Part shown: one piece after another, positions 50,035 through 62,092 of the stretch | Position numbering within the stretch: position 1 is the first letter of the stretch | How the letters are laid out: every line of letters starts with the position of its first letter | Assembly: GCF_018785245.1 (NCBI RefSeq) | Contig: NZ_WQPL01000022.1 | Location: 1-64,000 of the forward strand | DNA from: Collinsella aerofaciens | GTDB lineage: Bacteria; Actinomycetota; Coriobacteriia; Coriobacteriales; Coriobacteriaceae | DNA length: 64,000 nucleotides | Direction: 5' to 3' | The notes under the pieces: model-generated | The model's input: only the letters and a program-made list of their open reading frames with translations | What the model was told of the DNA's origin: nothing | The model's database searches: none | Made by a program: the position numbers and the translations under genes

Positions 50035-51036
50035 ATGGCATACGGATACAATGACGGCGACCAACGGCCACAAAGCGTGCGCCTTGCCGGCCGCACCACG
50101 CCAACGCCCAGAAGCACCTCCGACAACGACAACCCGCAGCGCCCCCAAGAGCAGCCCGGGGCTTCTTCGCGGCAGCAAAGCCGTACCGTGCAGCAGTCAG
50201 ACCGCGTCAGTACGAGCACACGCCAACGTCAGACCGACACATCGCAGCCACGCCGCTACGATCGCCGTAAGACCGACTACTACGTCAAGCGCTCCTTTTC
50301 GCGACCTCAACGCGATCGCGGCAATTCCGCCCCTCACCCCGCGTCGCACACCACAAGCCACGCGCTTCCGGCCCGCCGCCTACGCCTTGCGCTTTGCTCC
50401 ATCGCCGCCTGCCTCGTCTTTGTGTTTTTGGGATCCTGTATCTCCCACGGATCAGCCGGTCTTGAGCCCACTGCCGAGGACAAGCTGCTTAAAGCTCCCG
50501 TCGCACCCGGTTACTCCTTTGCGTTCTCGACCCCACGCTCGCAATGGCAGGCCGGCACCATGCCCCACATCTACCAAATTGACCCCGCATGGTCGGAGCT
50601 GCCCTATGCCGGTGGCACTATTCGCGAAAACGCTTGCGGTCCTACCTGCCTCACCATGGTCTATATCTTTAAGACCGGCCATACCGATAAGACGCCGGTC
50701 GATATATGCGCGCTGGCCGAAGCCGGCAACTACGCCCCCACTGGTGCCACCGAGTGGTCGTTTATGACAGGCGGTGCGTGGCAGCTGGGGCTCAACGGAA
50801 CACAGCTCTATAACGATCGCGAATCGATTACCCAAGCACTTCGCTCGGGTGCGCCCGTCATCGCCGCAGTGCGCCCCGGTACATTTACCAACGTAGGCCA
50901 CTACATCGTGCTCTACGGCATCGACGACGCCAACCAGATTGGCGTCTACGACCCCAACTCGGCCAGCCGCAGCGCCCGCCGCTGGGGCGTCGTAGAGGTC
51001 CTCAACGAAGTCGAAGCCATGTGGGCCTACTACTAG
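50035..51036 (+). CDS. C39-like cysteine peptidase with N-terminal basic tail and membrane anchor
   Basis: A 333-residue protein. Residues 1-113 are hydrophilic, rich in Arg, Gln, Ser and Thr, and probably disordered in the cytoplasm. One membrane helix follows (about 115-135, LRLALCSIAACLVFVFLGSC). The extracellular part has the papain-like C39_2 triad: Cys201 in NACGPTCLTMVY, His289 in NVGHYIVLYG and Asp306/Asn308 in VYDPNS. Targets may be cell-wall peptides or secreted proteins. AAGGTG precedes the ATG at 50035. The stop codon lies within the repeat B palindrome. Confidence 0.85.
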   Translation: MAYGYNDGDQRPQSVRLAGRTTPTPRSTSDNDNPQRPQEQPGASSRQQSRTVQQSDRVSTSTRQRQTDTSQPRRYDRRKTDYYVKRSFSRPQRDRGNSAPHPASHTTSHALPARRLRLALCSIAACLVFVFLGSCISHGSAGLEPTAEDKLLKAPVAPGYSFAFSTPRSQWQAGTMPHIYQIDPAWSELPYAGGTIRENACGPTCLTMVYIFKTGHTDKTPVDICALAEAGNYAPTGATEWSFMTGGAWQLGLNGTQLYNDRESITQALRSGAPVIAAVRPGTFTNVGHYIVLYGIDDANQIGVYDPNSASRSARRWGVVEVLNEVEAMWAYY

Positions 51037-51117
51037 TCATTGGGGACAGACTTAAATGAGTGGTCATTGGGGACGCTCTTGTTTGACTAGTCATTTAAGA
51101 ACGTCCCCAATGACTAG
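51033..51117. repeat. Repeat B, full palindromic copy
   Basis: 51033-51047 pairs perfectly with 51103-51117 (CTAGTCATTGGGGAC and GTCCCCAATGACTAG). After a symmetric 3-by-3 internal loop, 51051-51059 pairs with 51091-51099 (CTTAAATGA and TCATTTAAG). The centre contains another GTCATTGGGGAC. It includes the stop codon of the C39 gene. Partial copies are at 12843-12917 and 21365-21462. Confidence 0.85.
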
Positions 51118-51126
51118 GTGAATAGC

Positions 51127-51159
51127 AAAAGCCCCGCAGTCGGAGCGGACTGCGGGGCT
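51127..51159 (-). terminator. Terminator after the carbamate kinase gene
   Basis: AGCCCCGCAGTC and GACTGCGGGGCT pair around CGGAGCG, and the minus strand continues TTTTGC. It lies 65 bases past the kinase stop and also faces the convergent C39 gene. Confidence 0.82.
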
Positions 51160-51224
51160 CATGAAGAGAGGCTAGTTTGTGGGCGCTTTGCCTAGCGCCC
51201 ACGAGAGAGGCAACAGAGTAGAGA

Positions 51225-52187
51225 CTACTCGTGAATGCGGGTACCGGAGAGGCCGGCCATGGTCTCGGCGGCCTTGTCCAGAGCGCCGATGATGCAGGTG
51301 CGGCCCTTGCGGGAACGGGCGAACTTGATGGCAGCGCGGACCTTGGGCTCCATGGAGCCCTTGCCGAACTGGCCCTCGTCGGCCAGGCGCTCGGCCTCGT
51401 CGGCGGTGAGGTCCTCGAGCTCCTCCTGGTTGGGCTTGCCAAAGTTGATGGCGACATGCTCAACGGCGGTCAGCAGGAACAGAACGTCGGCGTCGCAGTC
51501 CTCGGCCAGCAGCTCGCCGCCCAGGTCCTTGTCGATGACGGCGGGAACGCCCTTGTAGCAGCCCTTGTTCTCGTAGTCGCGGACGACGGGGATGCCGCCG
51601 CCACCGCAGGCGATGACGATGAACTCGTTGTCGAGCAGGTTGAGGATGGAGTCAGCCTCGACGATCTTCTTGGGATCGGGGGAAGCGACGACGCGACGCC
51701 AGCCGCGGCCGGAATCCTCGACGAAGACCTTGGAGGGATCCTCGGCCATGAACTCCTTGGCCTGCTCCTCGGTGTAGAAGGGGCCGATCGGCTTGGTCGG
51801 GTTCTTGAACGCGGGATCATCCGGATCGCACTCGATCTGGGTGACGACGGTGGCGGCGTGCCAACGCTTATAGCGCTTGTGCATCTCGCGGCCGATGCCC
51901 TGCTGCAGGTGATAACCAATGTAGCCCTGGGACATGGCGCCGCACTCGGGCAGCGGCATCTCGGGGGTACCGATGGCGTCGTGGGCAGCGGCGAAGGCGT
52001 TCTGGATCATGCCGACCTGCGGGCCGTTGCCGTGGGTGATGATGATCTCGTTGCCCTGCTCGATGAGACCGAGGAGAGCGTGGGCGGTGTTGCTCACGGC
52101 CTCGATCTGCTCGACGGGGTTGTTGCCGAGGGCGTTGCCGCCAAGGGCGACGACAATACGATCGGGCTTGCCAAGAGGCTTAGACAT
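51225..52187 (-). CDS. arcC: Carbamate kinase
   Basis: A 320-residue amino acid kinase-fold enzyme that makes ATP from carbamoyl phosphate and ADP. The motifs are RIVVALGGNALG near the N-terminus, IIITHGNGPQVGM, VVASPDPKKIVE, VIACGGGGIPV and the late GSMEPKVRAAI. It normally completes the arginine deiminase pathway or agmatine, allantoin or hydantoin breakdown, but no arcA or arcB adjoins it, so the carbamoyl phosphate source is encoded elsewhere. AAAGGA lies about ten bases before the ATG at 52187. It is monocistronic. Confidence 0.95.
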   Translation of the reverse strand: MSKPLGKPDRIVVALGGNALGNNPVEQIEAVSNTAHALLGLIEQGNEIIITHGNGPQVGMIQNAFAAAHDAIGTPEMPLPECGAMSQGYIGYHLQQGIGREMHKRYKRWHAATVVTQIECDPDDPAFKNPTKPIGPFYTEEQAKEFMAEDPSKVFVEDSGRGWRRVVASPDPKKIVEADSILNLLDNEFIVIACGGGGIPVVRDYENKGCYKGVPAVIDKDLGGELLAEDCDADVLFLLTAVEHVAINFGKPNQEELEDLTADEAERLADEGQFGKGSMEPKVRAAIKFARSRKGRTCIIGALDKAAETMAGLSGTRIHE

Positions 52188-52736
52188 TGCTGGAATCCTT
52201 TCTGTAAAAGGCCTACAACCCATTAATAACCCGCGTCCGTGCGATACGCGAGTTTATTAAGGTTTATATTCTCTTTATCGCTCATTTTATTCATTTTGAA
52301 AACAGTTGAACGGTGAACGGTCATTTTTACCCGCTCAGCGTAAAGAAGCCCAGCTTAGGTATATCTACTCCATTTACGTGCGACTTTATTTTAATAGAGC
52401 AGGGATTAGACTAGATTATGCAAACTATATCTCTGCTAAACACAAAACAGGCAGCGTAATATCTTACTCACACTATACGAGATTCTATGCATTAATAAGA
52501 CGAGTATGCACCCCTGCAAAAACATGGGGCTTTTCATTCAGCATAAGGAATAAAGATGAGCTCCAAAAGGCAACCAGCCCCAAAGCACGAGGATAGAAGG
52601 CGGCAACAGCCAAAACCTCCATCCATCCCCGAAGTGGCGCGAGGTTTCGCGGCAAAGCCGCGAAACAGCGAAGGGGACAAAAGGCCCCCACAACCACGTC
52701 CTTCATTCAGCCACACAATCCGAGGACGTATTCGTA
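52188..52736. other. AT-rich noncoding region upstream of carbamate kinase
   Basis: About 550 bases with no gene I can support. The stretch 52230-52560 is markedly AT-rich for this genome. It contains a perfect 10-bp hairpin (GTTTCGCGGC at 52644-52653 with GCCGCGAAAC at 52657-52666). A 96-codon open frame (52306-52596) lacks a ribosome binding site and looks like chance. Confidence 0.55.
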
Positions 52737-52861
52737 GCAGGATCTGAGGGCTGACCTTCGCGGACATTCCGCAGGACGAAAGAACCCCCGCCGCACGTAG
52801 TGCGCAGCGGGGGTTCTTTCATGTCCGAGGACGTCCGCGAAGGTCAGCCCTCAGATCCTGC
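52737..52861. repeat. Nested palindrome immediately downstream of nifJ
   Basis: 52737-52765 and 52833-52861 are perfect reverse complements over 29 bp. Nested inside, 52778-52791 (GAAAGAACCCCCGC) pairs with 52807-52820 (GCGGGGGTTCTTTC), with a further small GCAC/GTGC stem at the centre. The inner hairpin resembles a terminator for nifJ, whose stop is 11 bases from the outer arm. Confidence 0.9.
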
Positions 52862-52871
52862 GGTGGGAGAC

Positions 52872-56411
<3,540 letters not shown>

Positions 56412-56808
56412 ATACCCCTCTCCTCTCATATAGGTATACAGGCCCCGGCGATCGCCGGGATATTGGCGTGATGGGATTTTCGTTGTTGCTTCCAATCATC
56501 TGGCAGGCGGACTCAGCAGCAGGTACATGGCGTGGAGAGAAGGCATGCCAAGGCGAGGAGGGCTGCACGCGCTCCACAGGCCCAGCTACCCGTCTTGCAC
56601 ATGACCGAGCGCCGCAAAGGCCGCATGCCGGATGCTCCCGGGCACGCCCCGGCGATGGGAAGCGCCCGCAACGGAAATCCGCATGCGGGTTTATTGTACC
56701 CCGCCGTCAAGCCATATTTCGGCAAATATAGGTGGCCGGTAAAGGTTTACCTCGGGTGACTATTGTGCGCCCGGCACCGACGGACACAGTCCCCTGGAAC
56801 CCTACAGC
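56412..56808. other. Noncoding region upstream of nifJ
   Basis: With the following palindrome this makes a 479-base gap. It probably holds the nifJ promoter and leader (minus strand). I see no gene; a short GACACAGTCCCC stretch near 56783-56794 echoes the GGGACTGT repeat cores. Confidence 0.45.
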
Positions 56809-56875
56809 AGTTGCGGTGAAATAGGGACTGTTTTTGCTGTTAACGGCCTTAATCAGTCCCTATTTCACCGCAACT
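56809..56875. repeat. Palindrome with perfect 22-bp arms
   Basis: 56809-56830 and 56854-56875 are exact reverse complements (the left arm begins AGTTGCGGTGAAATAGGGAC) around a 23-base centre. It lies 16 bases past the FHA gene stop and may act as its terminator. The GGGACTG core resembles the palindrome at 17272-17302. Confidence 0.88.
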
Positions 56876-56890
56876 CATTGAGGGGATGAG

Positions 56891-57829
56891 TTAGAGGGCG
56901 CCGAGGAGGATGGCGTAGGTGGTGGATTCGCCGAGTTTGAGCTCGTCGCCGGGGTTGAGCTGGGCGGAGCGGCCGGGCTCTACTTGAATACACACACTCG
57001 TGGCCCCGTTTACCACCACGGTGCCGTTCGTGGACGACAGGTCCTCGACAAACCATGCGCCAGAATCGTCGCACCAGATATGGGCATGGCGGGCCGAGAC
57101 GTCGTCACCGACGTCGGTGATGTCGCCCTCCCCCGTTGCCAGCGCGCCGATCTCGACACCTTCCTCACTCGGCTGAATCCAGCGCGGGGCGCTCACCACG
57201 TAGCCGTTTTGCACGCGCAGCAGTCCCAGCGGATGCGCCGGCGCGACCTCGTGCTCGCCCGCGACCGAAGATGTGCTCAGCGAGCGCGGCGTCGACGTGG
57301 CGCCGCCACAGGTCGCATGAGCGTAGTCGATGGCATAGGTCACCGACGAACGGACATCTGCCGAGCAACCCACGGCGACAAACAGCACCAGGATGGCCTC
57401 GGCGCGCTCGGCGGGCATGAGTTCAGCCACCTGCGACAGGCGCTCGAGCGCATTGCGATAGAGATTCGTGTCCTGGTGGCATTCCTCGAGTGCCCGCACC
57501 ATGGGCTCGCCAGCGGGGCCGCACACCATATTGGTCACGGCCGCGGCGTCCATGGGGTTGCGACGGCGCAGGGCCAGCTGCGACATAATGCGCGCGGCCG
57601 AGGTGCCGCAATCGGCAAAATAACGTTCCTGAAGCGTGCCGACCGGCGCGCGCACGATAAAGCGCGAAACCCAGGAGCGATCGGCGGCACGGCTCTGCGG
57701 ACTACGGCCGTCGGCGAGTGGGCGGCTCGAGAGCACCAGGCCGCAAAGTTCGATATGGCTCAGGTGCGCTGCGCGCTTAAAGATGTCAAACATTGCCCCG
57801 CACGGGGTGAGCTCAGCTTGAGAAGCCAT
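56891..57829 (-). CDS. FHA-domain protein
   Basis: A 312-residue protein. The C-terminal third (about residues 215-305) is a forkhead-associated domain: VSARHAHIWCDDSGAWFVED then LSSTNGTVVVNG, carrying the Ser-His and Asn-Gly residues that bind phosphothreonine. The N-terminal two thirds are helical and unfamiliar to me. It should read out phosphorylation by the kinase encoded immediately upstream: its ATG is three bases past the kinase stop, and AAGGAGGG lies within the kinase's last codons. No membrane segment is seen. Confidence 0.86.
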   Translation of the reverse strand: MASQAELTPCGAMFDIFKRAAHLSHIELCGLVLSSRPLADGRSPQSRAADRSWVSRFIVRAPVGTLQERYFADCGTSAARIMSQLALRRRNPMDAAAVTNMVCGPAGEPMVRALEECHQDTNLYRNALERLSQVAELMPAERAEAILVLFVAVGCSADVRSSVTYAIDYAHATCGGATSTPRSLSTSSVAGEHEVAPAHPLGLLRVQNGYVVSAPRWIQPSEEGVEIGALATGEGDITDVGDDVSARHAHIWCDDSGAWFVEDLSSTNGTVVVNGATSVCIQVEPGRSAQLNPGDELKLGESTTYAILLGAL

Positions 57830-57832
57830 GGC

Positions 57833-59674
57833 TTAGCCCTCCTTGGTCGCAGAGATCGTGTCGGATACTTCGGCCGGCCCGCCAAAGGCGCGGGCAGCCG
57901 CGGCTCCGCCGGCAAGCGGCGTCGCCATGGGAATTTTCGCACGTCGTGCTGACACGACGGGAAGCTCAAAGGCAAACCCCATCGCCAGCAAAAACCACGT
58001 GAGCGCATAGGTTGCAATTATGGCGGCCACCAGGCCACCCGCCACGGCATGCTGGGAAAACACGGCACATGCGAGTGCGGCCAGAGCCGGAACCTCGCAG
58101 GCGGAAAGGGCCAACACGCCCTGCAGGAATCCCGCACGGCGGTCGCGCGCCAAGGCCCCGGCAGCGATGCCCACCATGCCCGGCAGCGCCAACGCCAGCG
58201 CGGCGATAATGGCCGGGAGCTTCCCGGACCACATAAGCGGTCCCACGACGAGCGTCACATGGGCGCCCGACGCCAACAGCGCCGCTGATACCACGACCAC
58301 AGCCCAAAGCACGCCGCATACCGCCGTCGCACCAACCATCGCCGCACGCCGGGCTGTGTGCCCCGATACCTCCATCGGGCACGGCATGAGCGGCTCGGCT
58401 CGAAGCGAGCGGGCGACATTTTGCGCATAGTGGTCGCAAAATGCCGAGAGCGCCGCTTCCACCGCAGCCGGCTCGGGACGATCTTCCTGATGGCAGGACA
58501 GGCAGGCCATCACCACGTCGAACAGCTGAGCGTCGACAAACGCCAGCGCATCGCGCAGGTCCTCGGAATTTGGATCGAGCCCCAGCTGCTGAGCCTGTTC
58601 GGCCGCGGCAAGTGCCACATCGGGCTCGCGTCGCAGAAGCTGCGTCAAGTCGCAGCCGGGCGCGTGGGCGCCGACGGGATAATCGGGCAGCGTATCCATC
58701 TTGAGGCGATAAGGGCTGGCGATATCGCGCGTCCTTTTGCGCGAGCCCGAAGTACCCGACGCACCCGGCGCCACTTCGTACGGCGCGACACCGGCGATGA
58801 GCTCGTAAACCGTGCTCGCCGCTGCATAGACATCAATCGCCGGCGACATGCGAAGTATGCGCAGGTCGGGGATATCGTCGGTGAGCATCTCGGGCGGGGC
58901 GTAGGCCACCGTCGCACGGCGCAACGTGGCATAGCGTTCGGTAAACGACGCCTTGCCGCCGGTGCCGGCCACCGCAGAGGCGGGCTCGAGCGCCAGCGAC
59001 GAGCCAAAATCGATCAAGCACAGGTCAAAGGTGCCCTCGGCAAGCTGCCGGTCAAGCGGTAGACGCGCCGTGCGCACCATAATATTAGCGGGCGAGATAT
59101 CGCGATGGACAAAGCCCTCGCCCACCAGGCTCATACGGCAGAGCAGATCGAACAGGTCGCGACCCAGACGCGCCGCCACAAGTGGCGACAGGCGTCCGGC
59201 ATCGTCCACGGCAAGTCGCGAACGCAAGCGGGCAAGCGTCTCGCCCTCGACCCATTCCATGACAATTGCAGGCACACCGTCGACCTCGCCCCAGCCATAG
59301 AGGCGGGGAAAGCCCTTAAGGCCCGAAAGGGCGCGATGGCATTCGTATTCCTCGCGAAACGCCGCCTTGAACTTGGCGACCAGCGCCTCGTGAGCGGCAT
59401 CGTCATCAAACTCATCGCGCGTCGGCAAGATGAGCTGCTTGAGTGCCACTGCCTCGCCTTGGGCGTTGACGGCACGCGTCACGCGGCCGATACCGCCACG
59501 GCGCATGGTGGCATCGTCGGCAAACAGCATCGTAAAACGACGCAGATAGGTAGGCAGTTCGTCCTGACCGAGCGCAATGGCCGGCTCAAACCCGTCGACA
59601 CGCGCCAGGCGCAGGCCGACCATGGGATCGCGACCGAGCGATTGTGGTGTGGTAGATGCAAGATCGGTCATCAT
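57833..59674 (-). CDS. Serine/threonine protein kinase with C-terminal membrane domain
   Basis: A 613-residue Hanks-type kinase. The kinase domain spans about residues 45-400, with the nucleotide Lys in EAVALKQLIL, catalytic loop GFVHRDISPANIMV and metal-binding LIDFGSS; the activation segment ends TVAYAPPEML. The glycine loop (RRGGIGRV) is compact. About four hydrophobic helices follow (about 445-595), so the kinase is anchored with its catalytic domain inside. It lacks PASTA repeats. Its ATG overlaps the stop of the upstream gene and it is tightly followed by the FHA gene. Confidence 0.9.
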   Translation of the reverse strand: MMTDLASTTPQSLGRDPMVGLRLARVDGFEPAIALGQDELPTYLRRFTMLFADDATMRRGGIGRVTRAVNAQGEAVALKQLILPTRDEFDDDAAHEALVAKFKAAFREEYECHRALSGLKGFPRLYGWGEVDGVPAIVMEWVEGETLARLRSRLAVDDAGRLSPLVAARLGRDLFDLLCRMSLVGEGFVHRDISPANIMVRTARLPLDRQLAEGTFDLCLIDFGSSLALEPASAVAGTGGKASFTERYATLRRATVAYAPPEMLTDDIPDLRILRMSPAIDVYAAASTVYELIAGVAPYEVAPGASGTSGSRKRTRDIASPYRLKMDTLPDYPVGAHAPGCDLTQLLRREPDVALAAAEQAQQLGLDPNSEDLRDALAFVDAQLFDVVMACLSCHQEDRPEPAAVEAALSAFCDHYAQNVARSLRAEPLMPCPMEVSGHTARRAAMVGATAVCGVLWAVVVVSAALLASGAHVTLVVGPLMWSGKLPAIIAALALALPGMVGIAAGALARDRRAGFLQGVLALSACEVPALAALACAVFSQHAVAGGLVAAIIATYALTWFLLAMGFAFELPVVSARRAKIPMATPLAGGAAAARAFGGPAEVSDTISATKEG

Positions 59675-60576
59675 AGGGCAAGCGCCGCCACGTTATTGTT
59701 GAAGTTACCGAGCGCGACATCATCATCGCCGTAATGGCCGACCCATTGACATAGGTTGGTGTAACAGCCCCACAGATTGGCATACTGCTGATACCACTTT
59801 GACCGGGGCGAGAATGTCTGACGACCGAACTCGGCTCGAATGACAAACATCTCCCCGACCAGGCTGTCGCACGGCCTGGGATCTCCCGTAGAGTTATAGG
59901 TCGAGACCACGTCATTGGCACGAGAAACATAGCCGTCGAGCATGTTGTACTTGGTCACAAGCCAACTGTGAATGCTCTCTTCCTCAGCAGCGGAAAGGCC
60001 GCCGGAGTTTGCATCGTTGTCAGTGTTGCCGCCCGTCGAGCCGCCGTTTCCAGGCCCTCCGGTAGAGGAACCCGACCCAGAGCCACCGCCCGAACTCGAT
60101 GAATCCGAGCCAGAGCCAGAAGTATCCGAGCTACCGGGCTTTCCGAACTGCTGGGCGTCCTGCTCCTTCTGCTGCTCGACCTTATTCACCGTTGCCGCCA
60201 CGCTATTGTTGGACAACCGATCGATGATCTTGGTGTTGGTGAGCACGATGGTTTTGCCATTGGCAAGCGTGACTTCGTTGTCCGGGGCCTCGGCGCCGTC
60301 CGCATCGTCGGTGCCAAACACAATATGCCCGACCACACTTGCCCAAGCATATCCAGTCGTGGTGCCCAGATCGCTTTTGACCTCATGCCCCACGCGCGGT
60401 TCGCGTGCGGCATGCGCCTGCATCATGGACGGCACGGTCATGCCATAGGCAGAAACGCCAGCTATGACCAGCACCAGCGAGCACGATAGCAGTGCGTACG
60501 CCCGCGGCGCCAAGCCCAGTCGGCGTCGTATGCGCACCGCGGCGCCGCGCTTTGTCTGAGTGCCACCGGGCCGCAT
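59671..60576 (-). CDS. Membrane-anchored secreted protein of unknown function (kinase operon)
   Basis: A 301-residue protein I do not recognise. A basic N-terminus and one membrane helix (about residues 26-45, AYALLSCSLVLVIAGVSAYG) are followed by a domain with DNEVTLANGKTIVLTNTKII, a Gly/Ser-rich linker (about 148-190), and a C-terminal domain with a Cys pair (WGCYTNLCQWVGHYGDDD) and aromatic residues. It faces outward. GGAGGAG lies before the ATG at 60576. Its stop overlaps the kinase start, so it may be the kinase's sensor partner or substrate; that is inference. Confidence 0.78.
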   Translation of the reverse strand: MRPGGTQTKRGAAVRIRRRLGLAPRAYALLSCSLVLVIAGVSAYGMTVPSMMQAHAAREPRVGHEVKSDLGTTTGYAWASVVGHIVFGTDDADGAEAPDNEVTLANGKTIVLTNTKIIDRLSNNSVAATVNKVEQQKEQDAQQFGKPGSSDTSGSGSDSSSSGGGSGSGSSTGGPGNGGSTGGNTDNDANSGGLSAAEEESIHSWLVTKYNMLDGYVSRANDVVSTYNSTGDPRPCDSLVGEMFVIRAEFGRQTFSPRSKWYQQYANLWGCYTNLCQWVGHYGDDDVALGNFNNNVAALAL

Positions 60577-60754
60577 GCGTTCTCCTCCAACAAAAACACG
60601 CCGCTCGGGAGCGGCGCATTCATTCGAATCCATATTTGAGTGTATCAGCGAACCAAAAAGGTTGCGCAACGAATGGACAAATTAAGGATGCGAGCGGAAG
60701 CATCCATGCGATAAGCGGATACGAAGCATCTTTGTTGCACAACAAACTCACAGT

Positions 60755-60784
60755 CGCACGGGGAAATTATGACTACCCCGTGCG
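60755..60784. terminator. Hairpin downstream of recR
   Basis: CGCACGGGG and CCCCGTGCG pair around AAATTATGACTA, 38 bases past the recR stop. No T-run follows, so its efficiency as a terminator is doubtful. Confidence 0.5.
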
Positions 60785-60821
60785 TCGCGAGGAAAACATA
60801 CGGCAGGAGCAGGCTCGCCAC

Positions 60822-61418
60822 CTAAATCGTGCGACGGGCCTCGATAGCGCGGCCAAGCGTAAGCTCGTCGGCATACTCCAAGTCGCCGCCCACGGGAAGG
60901 CCGCTTGCCAGACGCGACACCTCGACGCCCAACGGCTTGATGGTACGGGCCAGATAGCTCGCCGTGGTCTCGCCCTCAATATTGGGGTTGGTGGCGATGA
61001 TGACCTCGTGGATGTCCTCGTGGCCCAAGCGTGCCAGCAGCTCTCGAATGTGCAGCTGCTCGGGGCCAATCTTGTCCATGGGACTGATCACGCCGCCCAA
61101 TACGTGGTAGAGGCCGTGGTAGCTGCCCGTGCGCTCGATCGCCTGGACATCGCGCGGCTCGCCCACCACGCAAATGCGAGTGGTATCGCGCATCGGGTCC
61201 TGGCAGATGGAGCACTCGTCGGCCGTGGCGTAGTTAAAGCAACGGCTGCAAAAGTGGACCTCCTGCTTGACCTCCAGGATGGCCTCGGCCAGGCGGCGGG
61301 CCTCCTCGGCATCGGCCTCGAGCAGGTAATAGGCGATGCGCTGGGCCGACTTGGGACCAATGCCCGGCAGACGGCCCAGCTCATCGAGCAGTTTTTGCAG
61401 ACTGTGATTCGCACTCAT
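60822..61418 (-). CDS. recR: Recombination protein RecR
   Basis: A 198-residue RecR with the N-terminal helix-hairpin-helix ([20 protein letters not shown]), the four-Cys zinc site ([16 protein letters not shown]), the Toprim domain starting [10 protein letters not shown] and the Walker B-like C-terminal segment [21 protein letters not shown]. It loads RecA with RecF and RecO at gaps. It lies 13 bases after ybaB, the common dnaX-ybaB-recR order. Confidence 0.97.
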   Translation of the reverse strand: MSANHSLQKLLDELGRLPGIGPKSAQRIAYYLLEADAEEARRLAEAILEVKQEVHFCSRCFNYATADECSICQDPMRDTTRICVVGEPRDVQAIERTGSYHGLYHVLGGVISPMDKIGPEQLHIRELLARLGHEDIHEVIIATNPNIEGETTASYLARTIKPLGVEVSRLASGLPVGGDLEYADELTLGRAIEARRTI

Positions 61419-61431
61419 ATATATGCGTGTC

Positions 61432-61752
61432 TTAGAACGGCATGCCCGGGATGTTGAGGCCGCCGGTGATGGCGCCCATCTGCTTGTTGGCGAGCTCGTT
61501 GACGCCGCGGACGGCCTCGTTGACGGCAGCCATGATCATATCCTGCAGCATATCGACGTCCTCGGGATCGAGGGCATCGGGATCGATGGTGAGGTTGACG
61601 AGCTCCATCTCGCCGTTAACGGTCACCTTGACCATGCCGCCGCCGGCAGAGGCGTCGACGGTCTGGGACTTGAGGTTCTCCTGCGCGGCGGCAAGCTGCT
61701 CCTGCATCTTGCGAGCCTGCTTCATCATCTGCTGCATGTTCATACCGGCCAT
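61432..61752 (-). CDS. YbaB/EbfC nucleoid-associated protein
   Basis: A 106-residue DNA-binding protein of the YbaB/EbfC family. It starts with a Met/Gln-rich helix ([20 protein letters not shown]), then [20 protein letters not shown] and a C-terminal helix ending IPGMPF. Homodimers bind DNA without strong sequence specificity. AAAGGAG precedes the ATG. It is co-transcribed with recR but separated from dnaX by a gene on the other strand. Confidence 0.94.
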   Translation of the reverse strand: MAGMNMQQMMKQARKMQEQLAAAQENLKSQTVDASAGGGMVKVTVNGEMELVNLTIDPDALDPEDVDMLQDMIMAAVNEAVRGVNELANKQMGAITGGLNIPGMPF

Positions 61753-62092
61753 GATGGCTCCTTTACGTGCGGCCGCACGCCGAGCTGCAAGGGCAGCCGG
61801 AGCACGGCGGGACTTTCAAACTCAAAAATCGTACCACGGCGCGAGGCCAGCGAGCGGGGCGGACGTGTTACCTCAGTCGATATACATGTCCTGGAGCGCA
61901 AGCCGCACCCATAGATTATGCAAAGTTGAATAATTCGCATCTGCATAATATTTAAAGCTAAATCTTGTAGAGCCGGAATCCGACATTTAATGCGTACCAC
62001 TAAATGGCTAAATGCCGAGCCACTACTCGAGGCGGCGCACATGGCGGCAGGGTATAATTTGATTGCCATAGATAGTAATTTGGAGGTGCCCC
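61753..62092. other. Divergent promoter region, ybaB / small membrane protein
   Basis: No gene in these 340 bases. The part 61900-62030 is AT-rich, with an inverted repeat ATTATGCA (61915-61922) and TGCATAAT (61942-61949). TATAAT at 62053-62058 is a plausible -10 for the plus-strand gene at 62093, although no good -35 is visible. Confidence 0.45.

Noticed and set aside
52306-52596. A 96-codon frame in the AT-rich block
   Set aside because: Starts at TTG without a ribosome binding site, resembles nothing, and overlaps the hairpin region.
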